Shown: positions 35,230 to 43,469 of the stretch, one piece after another
Numbering within the stretch: position 1 is the first letter of the stretch
Layout: each line of letters opens with the position of its first letter
NCBI GenBank assembly: GCA_963775975.1
Contig: CAVZKX010000002.1
Coordinates: 992,001 to 1,056,000, forward strand
DNA length: 64,000 bases
Direction of reading: 5' to 3'
Source of the DNA: JANXQG01 sp963775975
GTDB taxonomy: Bacteria > Planctomycetota > Planctomycetia > Pirellulales > Thermoguttaceae
The notes under the pieces: generated by a model
Database searches by the model: none
The model's input: only the letters and a program-made list of their open reading frames with translations
Told to the model about the DNA's origin: nothing
Made by a program: the position numbers and the translations under genes

Positions 35230-35403
35230 GCGGTGTCGATGGAAAAAAGGCAATCGCGGAACGAAGAAGAGGCGGCCGTGGCCACGGGTGCCTCTTTTGG
35301 CCCTCCATCGTTCAGTCTGCTTCTTTCCTCGTCTTGGAGCGACATTTTTTCGTTGCCTTTGGAATTCGCGAATTCGGCCTGTCTTCTTGGCCTTTTGCGA
35401 GCC

Positions 35404-35491
35404 AGGACCGATCTAGGAGGCACCCAGGACGGACATAGGATGGAAACAGGATGAAGATAGGACGCCGATAGGATAGAGATAGGATTACGTC
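35404..35491. repeat. 11-bp periodic AGGA tandem array
   Basis: AGGA begins at 35404, 35415, 35426, 35437, 35448, 35459, 35470 and 35481: eight units spaced exactly 11 bp. The later units share a consensus near AGGATNNAGAT, while the first units have diverged apart from the AGGA. Because 11 is not a multiple of three, the array is not shaped by coding. Confidence 0.8.
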
Positions 35492-35546
35492 GAATGGCCA
35501 TTAGTTTTCTCCTCGACCTGGCAAGCCGTGGGGGAAGGGGAACCGA

Positions 35547-35588
35547 GCGGCAAGTGGGTAGTGGCAAGTGGATAGTGAATAATGGTCA
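35547..35588. repeat. Heptamer array, GTGGNNA type
   Basis: Six contiguous 7-bp units including GTGGGTA, GTGGCAA, GTGGATA and GTGAATA. The same unit type recurs at 37470-37504. Confidence 0.7.
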
Positions 35589-35652
35589 CCCCTCTACCTT
35601 TGGGAGAGGGGGCCGAGGATGAGGGCGTTCGGCAGAGAGCCATGAGCGCGCT

Positions 35653-35701
35653 GACCTCCGACTTCTGACCTCCGACCTCTCAGCTCTCAGCTCTCAGCTC
35701 C
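35653..35701. repeat. Heptamer array, GACCTCC/CAGCTCT type
   Basis: Seven contiguous 7-bp units: GACCTCC, GACTTCT, GACCTCC, GACCTCT, CAGCTCT, CAGCTCT, CAGCTCC. The unit drifts along the array while the length stays fixed. Confidence 0.75.
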
Positions 35702-35922
35702 CTGCAACCGGCCGTGTGTGCACCGCCTCGCATGTTTGCACCGCGGGGTGCTCGACATTTGTTGTTTACGTAAGATATTGTCAGATAACATGTTAGGTTC
35801 CGCGGCTGGGTGGTGCAAAAGGGTGTTAAGCTGGGTAAGATTGGTGCGCGAATGGCGGGAGAGCAGTTATCAACCGCGGATGGCACGGATTTCCGCGAAC
35901 AAGCCGGCCTCGCGCAACCGTT

Positions 35923-36034
35923 GACCCCCGACTTCCGTCTTCTGACTCCTGACTTCTGACTCCTTACCTCTGGCCTCTGTCGTCTGACCTCCGATTTCTG
36001 TTTTTCATCCTTCATCCTTCCGCCTTCATCCTTT
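35923..36034. repeat. Long heptamer array, GACTTCT to ATCCTTC
   Basis: Sixteen contiguous 7-bp units in one register. They begin as GACTTCC/GACTCCT/GACTTCT types and change near 36000 into ATCCTTC units. It is the longest such array in the window. Confidence 0.8.
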
Positions 36035-36729
36035 CTCCGGCCGCTCATCATACCACAGTTCTCAACTGTTGTCAACACTCGGAAGGAAATCTCGCACATT
36101 TTATAGCTAAGTCCTTGCCGGCAAAGAACTTGCGTCGCCGGCTCATGATTGCGCAAAAGCGCCAGGGGGAATCGAAAAACCGCCGGCCTCGCCGTAAACA
36201 CTTGTCTATTAAGGACTTCGGCGCTCCTGTCGATCTGCGCATCGGGCAGCGGAAAAAGCACTATGAAGTAGCGAATTCCGCGCGGCAAAATGCCCTGCTC
36301 CTCTGAGGGAGGGTTTTGCTGCACTCGACACGACCCTATGGACGGTTTTCGGATAAGTTGTAAGTCATTTTGTGCCGGACGGGTACGTCTGCCGCGAATC
36401 GGCAAGTCGAAAACGGCGAAATGTCATGCGGACGTGTCGCCTCCAACAACTTATGCTGTTATTATGAAAATGCGATCACGAACAACTCTGGCGAATGAAG
36501 CCGCATGGCGTGCGGACGCCCCTTACGACGCCTTCCTGCGTGAAGGCGGAACTCCAGCGCTAACTTCGAGATTCGTCATTTCGGTGGAGCGTGACGAGTC
36601 CGTCGCCCGGACCTCAGGCCTCATGGCATTTAGCCCCTCTCATTCCCTGCACCTCTCCGGGAAGGCGAGGGGAGCAATTAATTCTCACGCTCCGCCCTCT
36701 TTTCCACAAGCCGACGGAAGCTCGCTGCG

Positions 36730-37154
36730 TTACGACAAGATCGTATAACGCAGGCCAGCGTATTGGCTAAAACCTTGGTCAAAAGAAACGACCTCAAGGT
36801 CGGCCGCAAGAGCAAACGCTGCCAGGTAGGCGTCGCCCCAGCGCTGCGACGCGTGTCGGGACAATTGCGTATGCTGCCGCCAAAGAATTTCCAGCTCAGG
36901 CGACTCAGGAACAAACTCAATCCGCGGATTGGCGAGGAATCGGTCGTACAACTTCCATGCGTCCGGCTGAGTCACTGCAATGACCGGAAACGCCTTGGAA
37001 TTGTTCGCCAGCGCAAAAAGCCTTGCTGCGAAAAACGACAGAAGAAGCAGCGGGCGTTGTCCGGCAGCGCAGCGAACCAATCTCGCGCCGTTCGGTGATG
37101 GACATGCGCGGAAAAGGCAATTGCCAGCCAGAGGTTGATGTCAGGAAGATACAT
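36730..37154 (-). pseudogene. PIN-domain (VapC-like) toxin broken by a one-base deletion
   Basis: Two frames form one PIN protein of about 140 residues. MYLPDINLWLAIAFSAHVHH through FSQQGFLR is in one frame, and LANNSKAFPVIAVTQPDAW through WGDAYLAAFALAADLEVVSF in another. Restoring one base near 37012 (CGCTGG read as CGCCTGG) joins them seamlessly. The catalytic acids are the Asp in LPDIN, the acidic residues in the middle, and the Asp residues in WGDAYL and SFDQGF. It overlaps the antitoxin gene by 14 bp. It could be an inactivated toxin or a sequencing error. Confidence 0.75.
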
Positions 37155-37398
37155 TCCAGGTCTGCTTCATGCCTGCAATATCCTCCTCGTCGAGAATCTC
37201 ATAGATCCGCTGGTTCGTCATGCGAACGCTGCCGGGCTCGCCGCCGGACACAAGCGGCAGATCTGCTGGCGGTTTCGCTGATTGGCCCACATACTCAACG
37301 TGGGAAAGCTCGGACACGATGACGCGTGCCCCCTCAGGCAACGTAGCATCGCCGTCCAACACCACTACGCCATTCGCAACATGTCCTACGACTATCAT
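37141..37398 (-). CDS. Putative antitoxin of the PIN toxin
   Basis: An 85-residue protein (GHVANGVVVLDGDATLPEG start, with a VIVSELSHVEY middle) whose N-terminus looks like the short swapped-hairpin beta unit found ahead of VapC toxins in cyanobacteria and planctomycetes. Its C-terminus would bind the toxin. It overlaps the PIN start by 14 bp and appears intact while the toxin is broken. Confidence 0.7.
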   Translation of the reverse strand: MIVVGHVANGVVVLDGDATLPEGARVIVSELSHVEYVGQSAKPPADLPLVSGGEPGSVRMTNQRIYEILDEEDIAGMKQTWNVSS

Positions 37399-37855
37399 GT
37401 ACTAATTATAGTATTCTTTATATAACAGTAGTAGTATTGTGCCGGCGGGAATTGTCGATTGACGGCGGAGTGGGTAGTGGAAAGTGAATAGTGGTCAGTG
37501 GTTAGAGAAACGCGGGCCGCGTGGATAAGCCGTTGGTTGGCTGTTGGCCGGGCGTCGATGGCCCGTTGGTAACCGGGCGGAGAATTCTTGGGCAACTTTT
37601 GGCTGTCGATAACCGCCCGGCCGCCGACATTGCATCGACAGGCGGTGAACAGGATTTGAACAAGGAGTTAGGAGTTAGAAATCAGGAGGATTGCCCTCAC
37701 CCCCTGCCCCTCTCCCGGAAGGCGAGGGGAGCTTAGCAGCCTCGCTCGCGCGTCGGGCTTCGATATCGCTCGTCACTGCTCACTCACCACTTCCCCCCAA
37801 TCCACTCAGTCCCTTCCGCCCTCTCCCCGACCCTCTCCCGCTGGGCGAGGGGGAC
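37399..37855. other. Intergenic repeat cluster before aceE 3' end
   Basis: No gene is supported. Heptamer arrays lie at 37470-37504 (GTGGGTA, GTGGAAA, GTGAATA, GTGGTCA, GTGGTTA) and 37664-37691 (GGAGTTA twice, then GAAATCA, GGAGGAT). Two CCCCTCTCC-type elements follow near 37693-37731 and 37817-37854, the latter ending at the aceE stop codon. Between them, 37505-37660 shows nothing recognisable. Confidence 0.7.
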
Positions 37856-40567
37856 CTACATCCGCACCTGGTTCGGCTTTTCGGGGTCTAGCTCCAACGT
37901 GTCGATGGCGTCGTGGAGCTTTTCTTTTGGGAACTCGCCGCGACGGGCGAGTTGCTCCAGGGCGGCTAGAGCGATGTTCTCGGCGTCGACCTCGAAGAAC
38001 CGCCGCAACTCGGCGCGGGCCTCGCTGCGGCCGAAGCCGTCCGTGCCCAGCACGGCGTAGTCAGGGCCGACCCAGGGGCTGAGCGTCTGCGGCACCGCGG
38101 CCACGTAGTCGGAGGCGGCGATGATCGGGCCGGCGCCGCCGGCAAGGGCTTGAGTCACATAGGGCCGCCGCGGCGACGAGTCGGGATGGAGACGATTCCA
38201 ACGGTCGCAATCGAGGCCGTCGTAGTAGAGGTTTTTATAGCTGGTCACGCTATAGACGCTGCTGGAGACCTTGAACTTCTCCTCCAAAAGCTGCTGTGCG
38301 CGGACGGCCTCGCGCAGGATCGCTCCGCTGCCGAAGAGCTGCACGTGCGGAGACTTCTCGCCCAACTGCCGCTCCGACAAACTGTAGATGCCGCGGCAGA
38401 TGCCCTCGGTCGAGCCGGGCGGCTGGGCGGGCATGGCGTAGTTCTCGTTCATCAGCGTGATGTAGTAGAAGACGTCCTCCTCTTCGAAGTACATCTTGCG
38501 GATGCCTTCTAGGATGATGGTGGAAAGCTCGTAGGCGTAGCAGGGATCGAACGCCCGCACGGTGGGGAAAGCCAGGGCGTTGAGGAGGCTGTTGCCGTCC
38601 TGGTGCTGGAGTCCTTCGCCGGCGAGGGTCGTGCGGCCGGCGGTTCCGCCCAGCAGGAAGCCGCGGCAGCGCATGTCGCCGGCTGCCCATATAAGGTCGC
38701 CGACGCGCTGGAAGCCGAACATCGAGTAGTAAATAAAAAACGGGATCATGCTCACGCCGTGGGTGGAGCGCGAGCAGCCCGCGGCGATGAACGAGGCGAG
38801 CGAGCCGGCCTCATTGATGCCCTCTTCGAGGATCTGGCCGTCGACGGCCTCGTGGTAATAGAGCACGTTGTCCGAATCGACCGGCTCGTAGAGCTGCCCG
38901 ATGTGTGAGTAGATGCCGAACTGGCGGAAGAGGGCCTCCATGCCGAAGGTGCGAGCCTCGTCGGGCACGATGGGCACGACGTAGCGGCCGATGTTCTTGT
39001 CGCGCATCAACTTGACCAACAGCCGCACGAAGGCCATCGTGCTGGAGACCTCGCGGCCGTCGCTGCCGGCGAAGAACTCGGCGAAGTCGTCCCAATTCGG
39101 CTCCTTGAGGCGCATTGTCGGCTCGCGGCGGCCGGGCACGAAACCGCCTAGCCCGGCGCGGCGTTCGCGGAGGTAGACCATTTCCGGCGAGTCCGCGGGC
39201 GGCTTGTAGAACTCGGCATGGATCGCCTGCTCGTCGCTGATGGGGATATCAAAGCGGCCGCGGAATTCGAGCAGCTCCTCCTCGTTGAGCTTCTTCTGCT
39301 GGTGGGTGATGTTGCGGCCCTCGCCGGACTCGCCCAGGCCGTAGCCCTTGATCGTTTGGGCGAGGATGACGGTGGGCGTGCCGCGGTTTTCCACTGCCGC
39401 CTTGTAGGCCGCGTAGACCTTGAGGGGATCGTGGCCGCCGCGGCGGAGGTTCAGCAACTGGTCGTCGCTCAAGTGCTCGACCATCGCCTTCAGCCGCGGA
39501 TCGACGCCATAGAAATGCTCGCGGACATACGAGCCGGGCATGACGGAATACTTTTGCAACTGGCCATCGACGACCTCGCCCATGCGGCGGACGAGCAGGC
39601 CGTCCTTATCGGCGGCTAGGAGCGGGTCCCAGTCGGAACCCCAAAGGACTTTGATGACGTTCCAGCCCGCGCCGCGGAAGGCGCCTTCGAGCTCTTGCAC
39701 GATCTTGCCGTTGCCGCGGACGGGGCCGTCCAGGCGCTGCAAGTTGCAGTTGATGACGAAGATGAGGTTGTCGAGCCCTTCGCGAGCGGCCAGCGTGATC
39801 GCGCCGAGCGATTCCGGCTCGTCGCACTCGCCGTCACCCAGGAACGCCCAGACATGCGAGGCCGTGGCGTCGGGCTTGATGCCGCGATCGACCAGATAGT
39901 GGTTGAACCGCGCCTGGTAGATGGCCATGATCGGACCGAGGCCCATCGAGACGGTGGGAAACTCCCACAAGTCGGGCATGAGCCAGGGGTGCGGATAGGA
40001 CGAAAGGCCTCCGCCCGGTTGCAACTCGCGGCGGAAGTTCACGAGCTGCTGTTCGTTGAGCCGGCCAAGGAGATAGCAACGCGCATAGATGCCCGGCGTG
40101 GCGTGGCCTTGGAAGAAGACTTGATCGGGCGGTTCGGTGCCTTGCTTGCCGTGGAAGAAGTGGTTGAAGGCCACTTCATAGAGCGTGGCGGCGGAGGCAA
40201 AAGTGCTGATGTGGCCGCCGATGCCGGCGCTGCGCTTGTTCGCGCGGACGACCATCGCCATCGCGTTCCAACGGATGATGCTTTTGATGCGGCGCTCGAT
40301 CTCGCGGTCGCCCGGGTATGCGGGCTGCTGATCGACCGGGATCGTATTGATATAAGGCGTGGTGGCGCTGGAGGCGAATGGGACGCCGACGCGGAACGCC
40401 TGTTCGCGGAGTTTTTCGAGGAGGAATTGTGCCCTGTCGCCGCCTTGCGTCTGGCAGACGTAGTCGAGGGAATCGAGCCACTCGACTGTTTCTTGGGGGT
40501 TGTCATCCTTCTGGAGGAGGGGTACGACCCCGGAGAAGAGCTTTTTTTCGTCGGCATGAGGTTTCAT
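37856..40567 (-). CDS. aceE: Pyruvate dehydrogenase E1 component, homodimeric type
   Basis: A 903-residue thiamine-diphosphate enzyme that decarboxylates pyruvate and passes the acetyl group to E2 lipoamide. The TPP motif runs from GDGECDEPESLGAITLA to FVINCNLQ. The N-terminal region (DSLDYVCQTQGGDRAQFLL) and RNITHQQKKLNEEEL match the AceE family. Length is standard. No aceF or lpd gene is adjacent, so the complex is assembled from scattered genes. The upstream sequence contains AGGGGGACC ahead of the ATG. Confidence 0.96.
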   Translation of the reverse strand: MKPHADEKKLFSGVVPLLQKDDNPQETVEWLDSLDYVCQTQGGDRAQFLLEKLREQAFRVGVPFASSATTPYINTIPVDQQPAYPGDREIERRIKSIIRWNAMAMVVRANKRSAGIGGHISTFASAATLYEVAFNHFFHGKQGTEPPDQVFFQGHATPGIYARCYLLGRLNEQQLVNFRRELQPGGGLSSYPHPWLMPDLWEFPTVSMGLGPIMAIYQARFNHYLVDRGIKPDATASHVWAFLGDGECDEPESLGAITLAAREGLDNLIFVINCNLQRLDGPVRGNGKIVQELEGAFRGAGWNVIKVLWGSDWDPLLAADKDGLLVRRMGEVVDGQLQKYSVMPGSYVREHFYGVDPRLKAMVEHLSDDQLLNLRRGGHDPLKVYAAYKAAVENRGTPTVILAQTIKGYGLGESGEGRNITHQQKKLNEEELLEFRGRFDIPISDEQAIHAEFYKPPADSPEMVYLRERRAGLGGFVPGRREPTMRLKEPNWDDFAEFFAGSDGREVSSTMAFVRLLVKLMRDKNIGRYVVPIVPDEARTFGMEALFRQFGIYSHIGQLYEPVDSDNVLYYHEAVDGQILEEGINEAGSLASFIAAGCSRSTHGVSMIPFFIYYSMFGFQRVGDLIWAAGDMRCRGFLLGGTAGRTTLAGEGLQHQDGNSLLNALAFPTVRAFDPCYAYELSTIILEGIRKMYFEEEDVFYYITLMNENYAMPAQPPGSTEGICRGIYSLSERQLGEKSPHVQLFGSGAILREAVRAQQLLEEKFKVSSSVYSVTSYKNLYYDGLDCDRWNRLHPDSSPRRPYVTQALAGGAGPIIAASDYVAAVPQTLSPWVGPDYAVLGTDGFGRSEARAELRRFFEVDAENIALAALEQLARRGEFPKEKLHDAIDTLELDPEKPNQVRM

Positions 40568-40655
40568 GGTTCGGGTCCCCCTGTTTGTAGCGATTTATTG
40601 TATGGGACGGGACAACGGCGTCCAAGGGGGCGGAAATCGCTTCCTCCAAGAGCGG

Positions 40656-42017
40656 TTAAGCCGCACAGGAGTCAAGCATATTCAGAATCAAGCCGGAAGT
40701 CTGGGGCAGGGGTGAAATCGCGTTTCGAGGCCGAGCACGCGAGGCCCGTCGTGCGTCCTTGCGCCACAAGCCGGCCACAAGGATCATGAGCACCGCGATC
40801 AACGTACAGAGCGCTGCGACACCGCACCACAAGACGTTCCAGCCGTAAATCTGCTCCAGGCAAGCGCCGCAGGCCGGTCCCACCATCATTCCCACGCCGA
40901 ACGCCGTGCCGAAAAGTCCAAGGTACTTGCCTAAGGTCGCTTGATCGGCTCGTAGCGAGATCAAAGTGGCCAGTGATGGCATGCACAACATCTCACCAAA
41001 GGTCCAGATCGCAATGGTGAACGCCAGAAACCAACATCCGCTTCCCAGCGGCATAAGCCCGAAACCCAAGGCCAGCAGCAGGGCGCCCGCACAGGCGACC
41101 GCGGGCTTTGAGAACCGTTCCGCTCCATGAGTGAGCGGCATTTGCGCCAGTACGATGAGGATGGTGTTGACTGCTAACAACAAGCCCACGCGAGATTGGG
41201 GCAGTAGCAAGCCGTTCTTGACATACGGTCCGAACGCGCTGACGACCTGGGAAAACACCAATCCGACGATGAGCGCCGAAAGCAGAATCAGCATCGCAAC
41301 GACATCTTGCCAAGCGGCAAGCCGAGCCGGGCAAACGACTGAAGCGTCGTACGATCGTCCGTCCCCGATCGTCCGCCGGCTCAGTTCGCCGGCCGACTCG
41401 CATTCGTCGGGACGCCCGTCGGCGTGCCGATGGTGCGCCGCTGGAAAGTAGCGATGCAATGCCGCAACGCAGAAGACACAAGTCAGCGCATCAATCAAGA
41501 AAAGCAAGTGAAATTCGTGCTGCGCCAAGATTCCTCCTAATAAGGGGCCAACCGTGGCGCCGACGTTGTTGACCAGGCGAGTCAAAGCAAAACCCTTGGA
41601 ACGCACTTTCTCCGGACACAACGCCGTCATTGCCGCCGCGTTTGCCGGCGACAGCGCACCGGAAACAAACCCCAAGAAAACGATGCAAAGAAGAATGACT
41701 GGAAATGCGCGGGCAAACGATAGTGCGATCAGCAGAATCGCGCGTGTTCCCAAGCTCAGCCGCTGCACCCGGAAAGCGCCGAGCCAGTCTATTAGCGCGC
41801 CTCCGGCGAGCGACCCCAAGAGAGTGCCGGCGCCGTAGCCGCTCATTGCCAGTCCCGCTATTTCCACTCGCAGTTCCAAGGGTCCGGTCAGATACAGCGT
41901 AAGGAAGAAAACCACCAGCGTGCCGCAGGTGTTCACAAGCTGGACCCCGGCCATAACCCACGCGCGGCGGGGTATGCTCGAATAGGCCTGCCAGTACCAT
42001 TTGAACCACCGCATCAC
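40656..42017 (-). CDS. MFS transporter
   Basis: A 453-residue major-facilitator protein with about twelve hydrophobic segments. The first-half loop 2-3 is GALIDWLGAFRVQRLSLGTR, a version of the MFS signature motif. A central cytoplasmic loop near residues 190-235 is rich in charged residues (HHRHADGRPDECESAGEL). The overall pattern resembles YdhP/MdtH-type drug efflux permeases; the substrate is unknown. The start is GTG at 42017 or ATG at 42014; AGGAGG lies 9 to 12 bases upstream. It is not coupled to aceE. Confidence 0.88.
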   Translation of the reverse strand: MMRWFKWYWQAYSSIPRRAWVMAGVQLVNTCGTLVVFFLTLYLTGPLELRVEIAGLAMSGYGAGTLLGSLAGGALIDWLGAFRVQRLSLGTRAILLIALSFARAFPVILLCIVFLGFVSGALSPANAAAMTALCPEKVRSKGFALTRLVNNVGATVGPLLGGILAQHEFHLLFLIDALTCVFCVAALHRYFPAAHHRHADGRPDECESAGELSRRTIGDGRSYDASVVCPARLAAWQDVVAMLILLSALIVGLVFSQVVSAFGPYVKNGLLLPQSRVGLLLAVNTILIVLAQMPLTHGAERFSKPAVACAGALLLALGFGLMPLGSGCWFLAFTIAIWTFGEMLCMPSLATLISLRADQATLGKYLGLFGTAFGVGMMVGPACGACLEQIYGWNVLWCGVAALCTLIAVLMILVAGLWRKDARRASRARPRNAISPLPQTSGLILNMLDSCAA

Positions 42018-42330
42018 AATTCAACTCCTCCTGGACCGGCTCTTTGACCCGGCTTCGCACGAAACGCTGGTCGATCATTTCGTCCTTATACGTTGCGGCA
42101 GCGCGACTGTTACGAGCGCCTGAGAAGATTGCTTTTGTCGAAATACGGTGCTTTTATTCACCTGCGCGATGGAAATGCAAGAGCGAAAGCGCCCATTTTC
42201 GCCGACTCGCTCCGTAGATGCCAAGCGAAAACGTGGACGGTTGCCGCGAAAAGCGGCGGCGCCTTACCAAGCGATTTTGGGCAGCACGTGGGGAGCGTCC
42301 GGGATTCGGCGTTGCCGAATCTCAACCCTC
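42018..42330. other. Intergenic region without recognised features
   Basis: Apart from the ribosome-binding site of the MFS gene near 42027, I see no gene, repeat array or strong palindrome. It separates the MFS gene from the upstream glycosyltransferase gene on the same strand. Confidence 0.6.
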
Positions 42331-43266
42331 TCACGCCGCGCGAGATTTGGCCGACGTGAACGGCGGCGAGCGATGCGAGAATGTCGGCAGATGGGCCGCT
42401 GCGCAGTCGCCGATGGCTACTTCTTTCGGCACAGCTATAAAACTCAAGGCCGCGCACAACCGGCCGGCCAATTGGCTCGCTAGCGACGGCCGAAGCGGTA
42501 TTTGGATTGTCTCGGCCGCCAGCAGGCCGGCATGTGCGAGATGCGATGGCTTGACATCGGACGCGGCTGACAAGCGGCGGTAGAGCCGCTCGCTTGCCAC
42601 GCCCGTGCGCCAACTGCCGTGCGGAGCGAACTGCTTGCGGTTGGCCAGCATCAGGCATTCCGGCTCCGAGACCGAGCGATATCCCGCGCTTCGCAGGGCG
42701 AAGGCCAGTTCCACGGCCGTTGCCTGTTCACAGCCGTAATCAGGCAATGATTCGACCTCGGCCAACGCTTCGCGGCGATAAAACGCGGCGCCGAGTTCGG
42801 CGGCTGTGAGCAGGTGCTCGTCGAGCGTAAAGCCGTCCGCCGATTGGCCGGCGGCGATGCTTGCAATCGCGCCGCCGTGAGTGAATCGCAGACCGGCCGA
42901 GAGTATCGTTTGCGGCTGGAAGCGATCGGCGATCAGCGGGGCGACGGCGGCGATGTCTCGATCACAGAATCGGGCCAAGGCCGCATCCGCCCAGCCGGTC
43001 GTGGCCTCGAAGCCGGCGGCAATCAGGTGGACGATCGGCGCGCGGTTGGCCGACAGACCGACGGCAAAGCATTCCAGCAAGCTTGCTCCCGCCGGCGCCT
43101 CGACAAAGGCAACCTCTCGGCGAAGGTCATAAGGGTCGTCGTACGGCTGATTCGTGACGACGACCACTTCGCTTCGTTCGGGCTGGTTTTCGAGCACCGA
43201 GACGAGCGTGTCTTCGAATCGCTTCAGGTCGCCCATCAAGGGCACTAGGATCGAAAGTCGTTGCAC
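42331..43266 (-). CDS. Family 2-like glycosyltransferase
   Basis: A 311-residue protein with a GT-A type N-terminus: LSILVPLMGDLKRFEDTLVSVLENQP, then EVVVVTNQPYDDPYDLRREV and a PIVHLIAAGFEATTGWADAAL segment in place of the usual DDD metal site. The C-terminal half (GAAFYRREALAEVE, AFALRSAGYRSVSEPECLM) also follows the GT2 pattern. The classical DxD is not obvious, so activity is uncertain. No other polysaccharide genes adjoin. Confidence 0.7.
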   Translation of the reverse strand: MQRLSILVPLMGDLKRFEDTLVSVLENQPERSEVVVVTNQPYDDPYDLRREVAFVEAPAGASLLECFAVGLSANRAPIVHLIAAGFEATTGWADAALARFCDRDIAAVAPLIADRFQPQTILSAGLRFTHGGAIASIAAGQSADGFTLDEHLLTAAELGAAFYRREALAEVESLPDYGCEQATAVELAFALRSAGYRSVSEPECLMLANRKQFAPHGSWRTGVASERLYRRLSAASDVKPSHLAHAGLLAAETIQIPLRPSLASQLAGRLCAALSFIAVPKEVAIGDCAAAHLPTFSHRSPPFTSAKSRAA

Positions 43267-43420
43267 AGCCCTGATCGCTTAAGGAGGCTTTTCCGGTATA
43301 ATTCGGTTAGATGGGCAAGCGAAGTTGATTCAATGTGGATGGTTCCGTGGGGAAGGCGGGCACAAGTTAGCTATCTTGCCCATTCCTGCAAATGTGCTGC
43401 GACTGGACTGTATCAAACAT

Positions 43421-43469
43421 TGGAGTTCGGGCTCTGCCCAAGCAGATTCCGCCTAAAGGCGGGACTCCA
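43421..43469. repeat. Double-hairpin repeat at the pepT 3' end
   Basis: TGGAGT (43421-43426) and ACTCCA (43464-43469) enclose two small hairpins, GGGC-TCT-GCCC and CCGCCT-AA-AGGCGG. The right half is nearly identical to the element inside pepT at 44507-44526. It encodes the last residues of PepT and supplies its TAG stop. Confidence 0.75.

Larger units (their letters stand above)
35170..36729. other. Repeat-rich gene desert, 1.56 kb
   Basis: No supported gene lies here. Long frames (for example minus strand 35680-36405) translate to Lys/Arg/Glu/Ser repeats and are products of the heptamer arrays. Contents in order: a 13-bp inverted repeat (35179-35229), an 11-bp periodic AGGA array (35404-35491), heptamer arrays (35547-35588, 35653-35701, 35923-36034), a CCCCTCTCC-type element near 35585-35615, a GCCTTC/GAAGGC hairpin at 36530-36547 followed by the ACTCCAGCGC motif seen again near pepT, and another CCCCTCTCC-type copy near 36633-36673. 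Confidence 0.75.

Noticed and set aside
35547..36034. Possible CRISPR array
   Set aside because: The repeats are 7 bp, contiguous and degenerate, without spacers; no cas genes are present.
35680..36405. Long minus-strand frame encoding a Lys/Arg/Glu/Ser-rich protein
   Set aside because: Most of it is the translation of heptamer arrays (KSEVRRQ-type repeats); there is no domain, start signal or conserved sequence.
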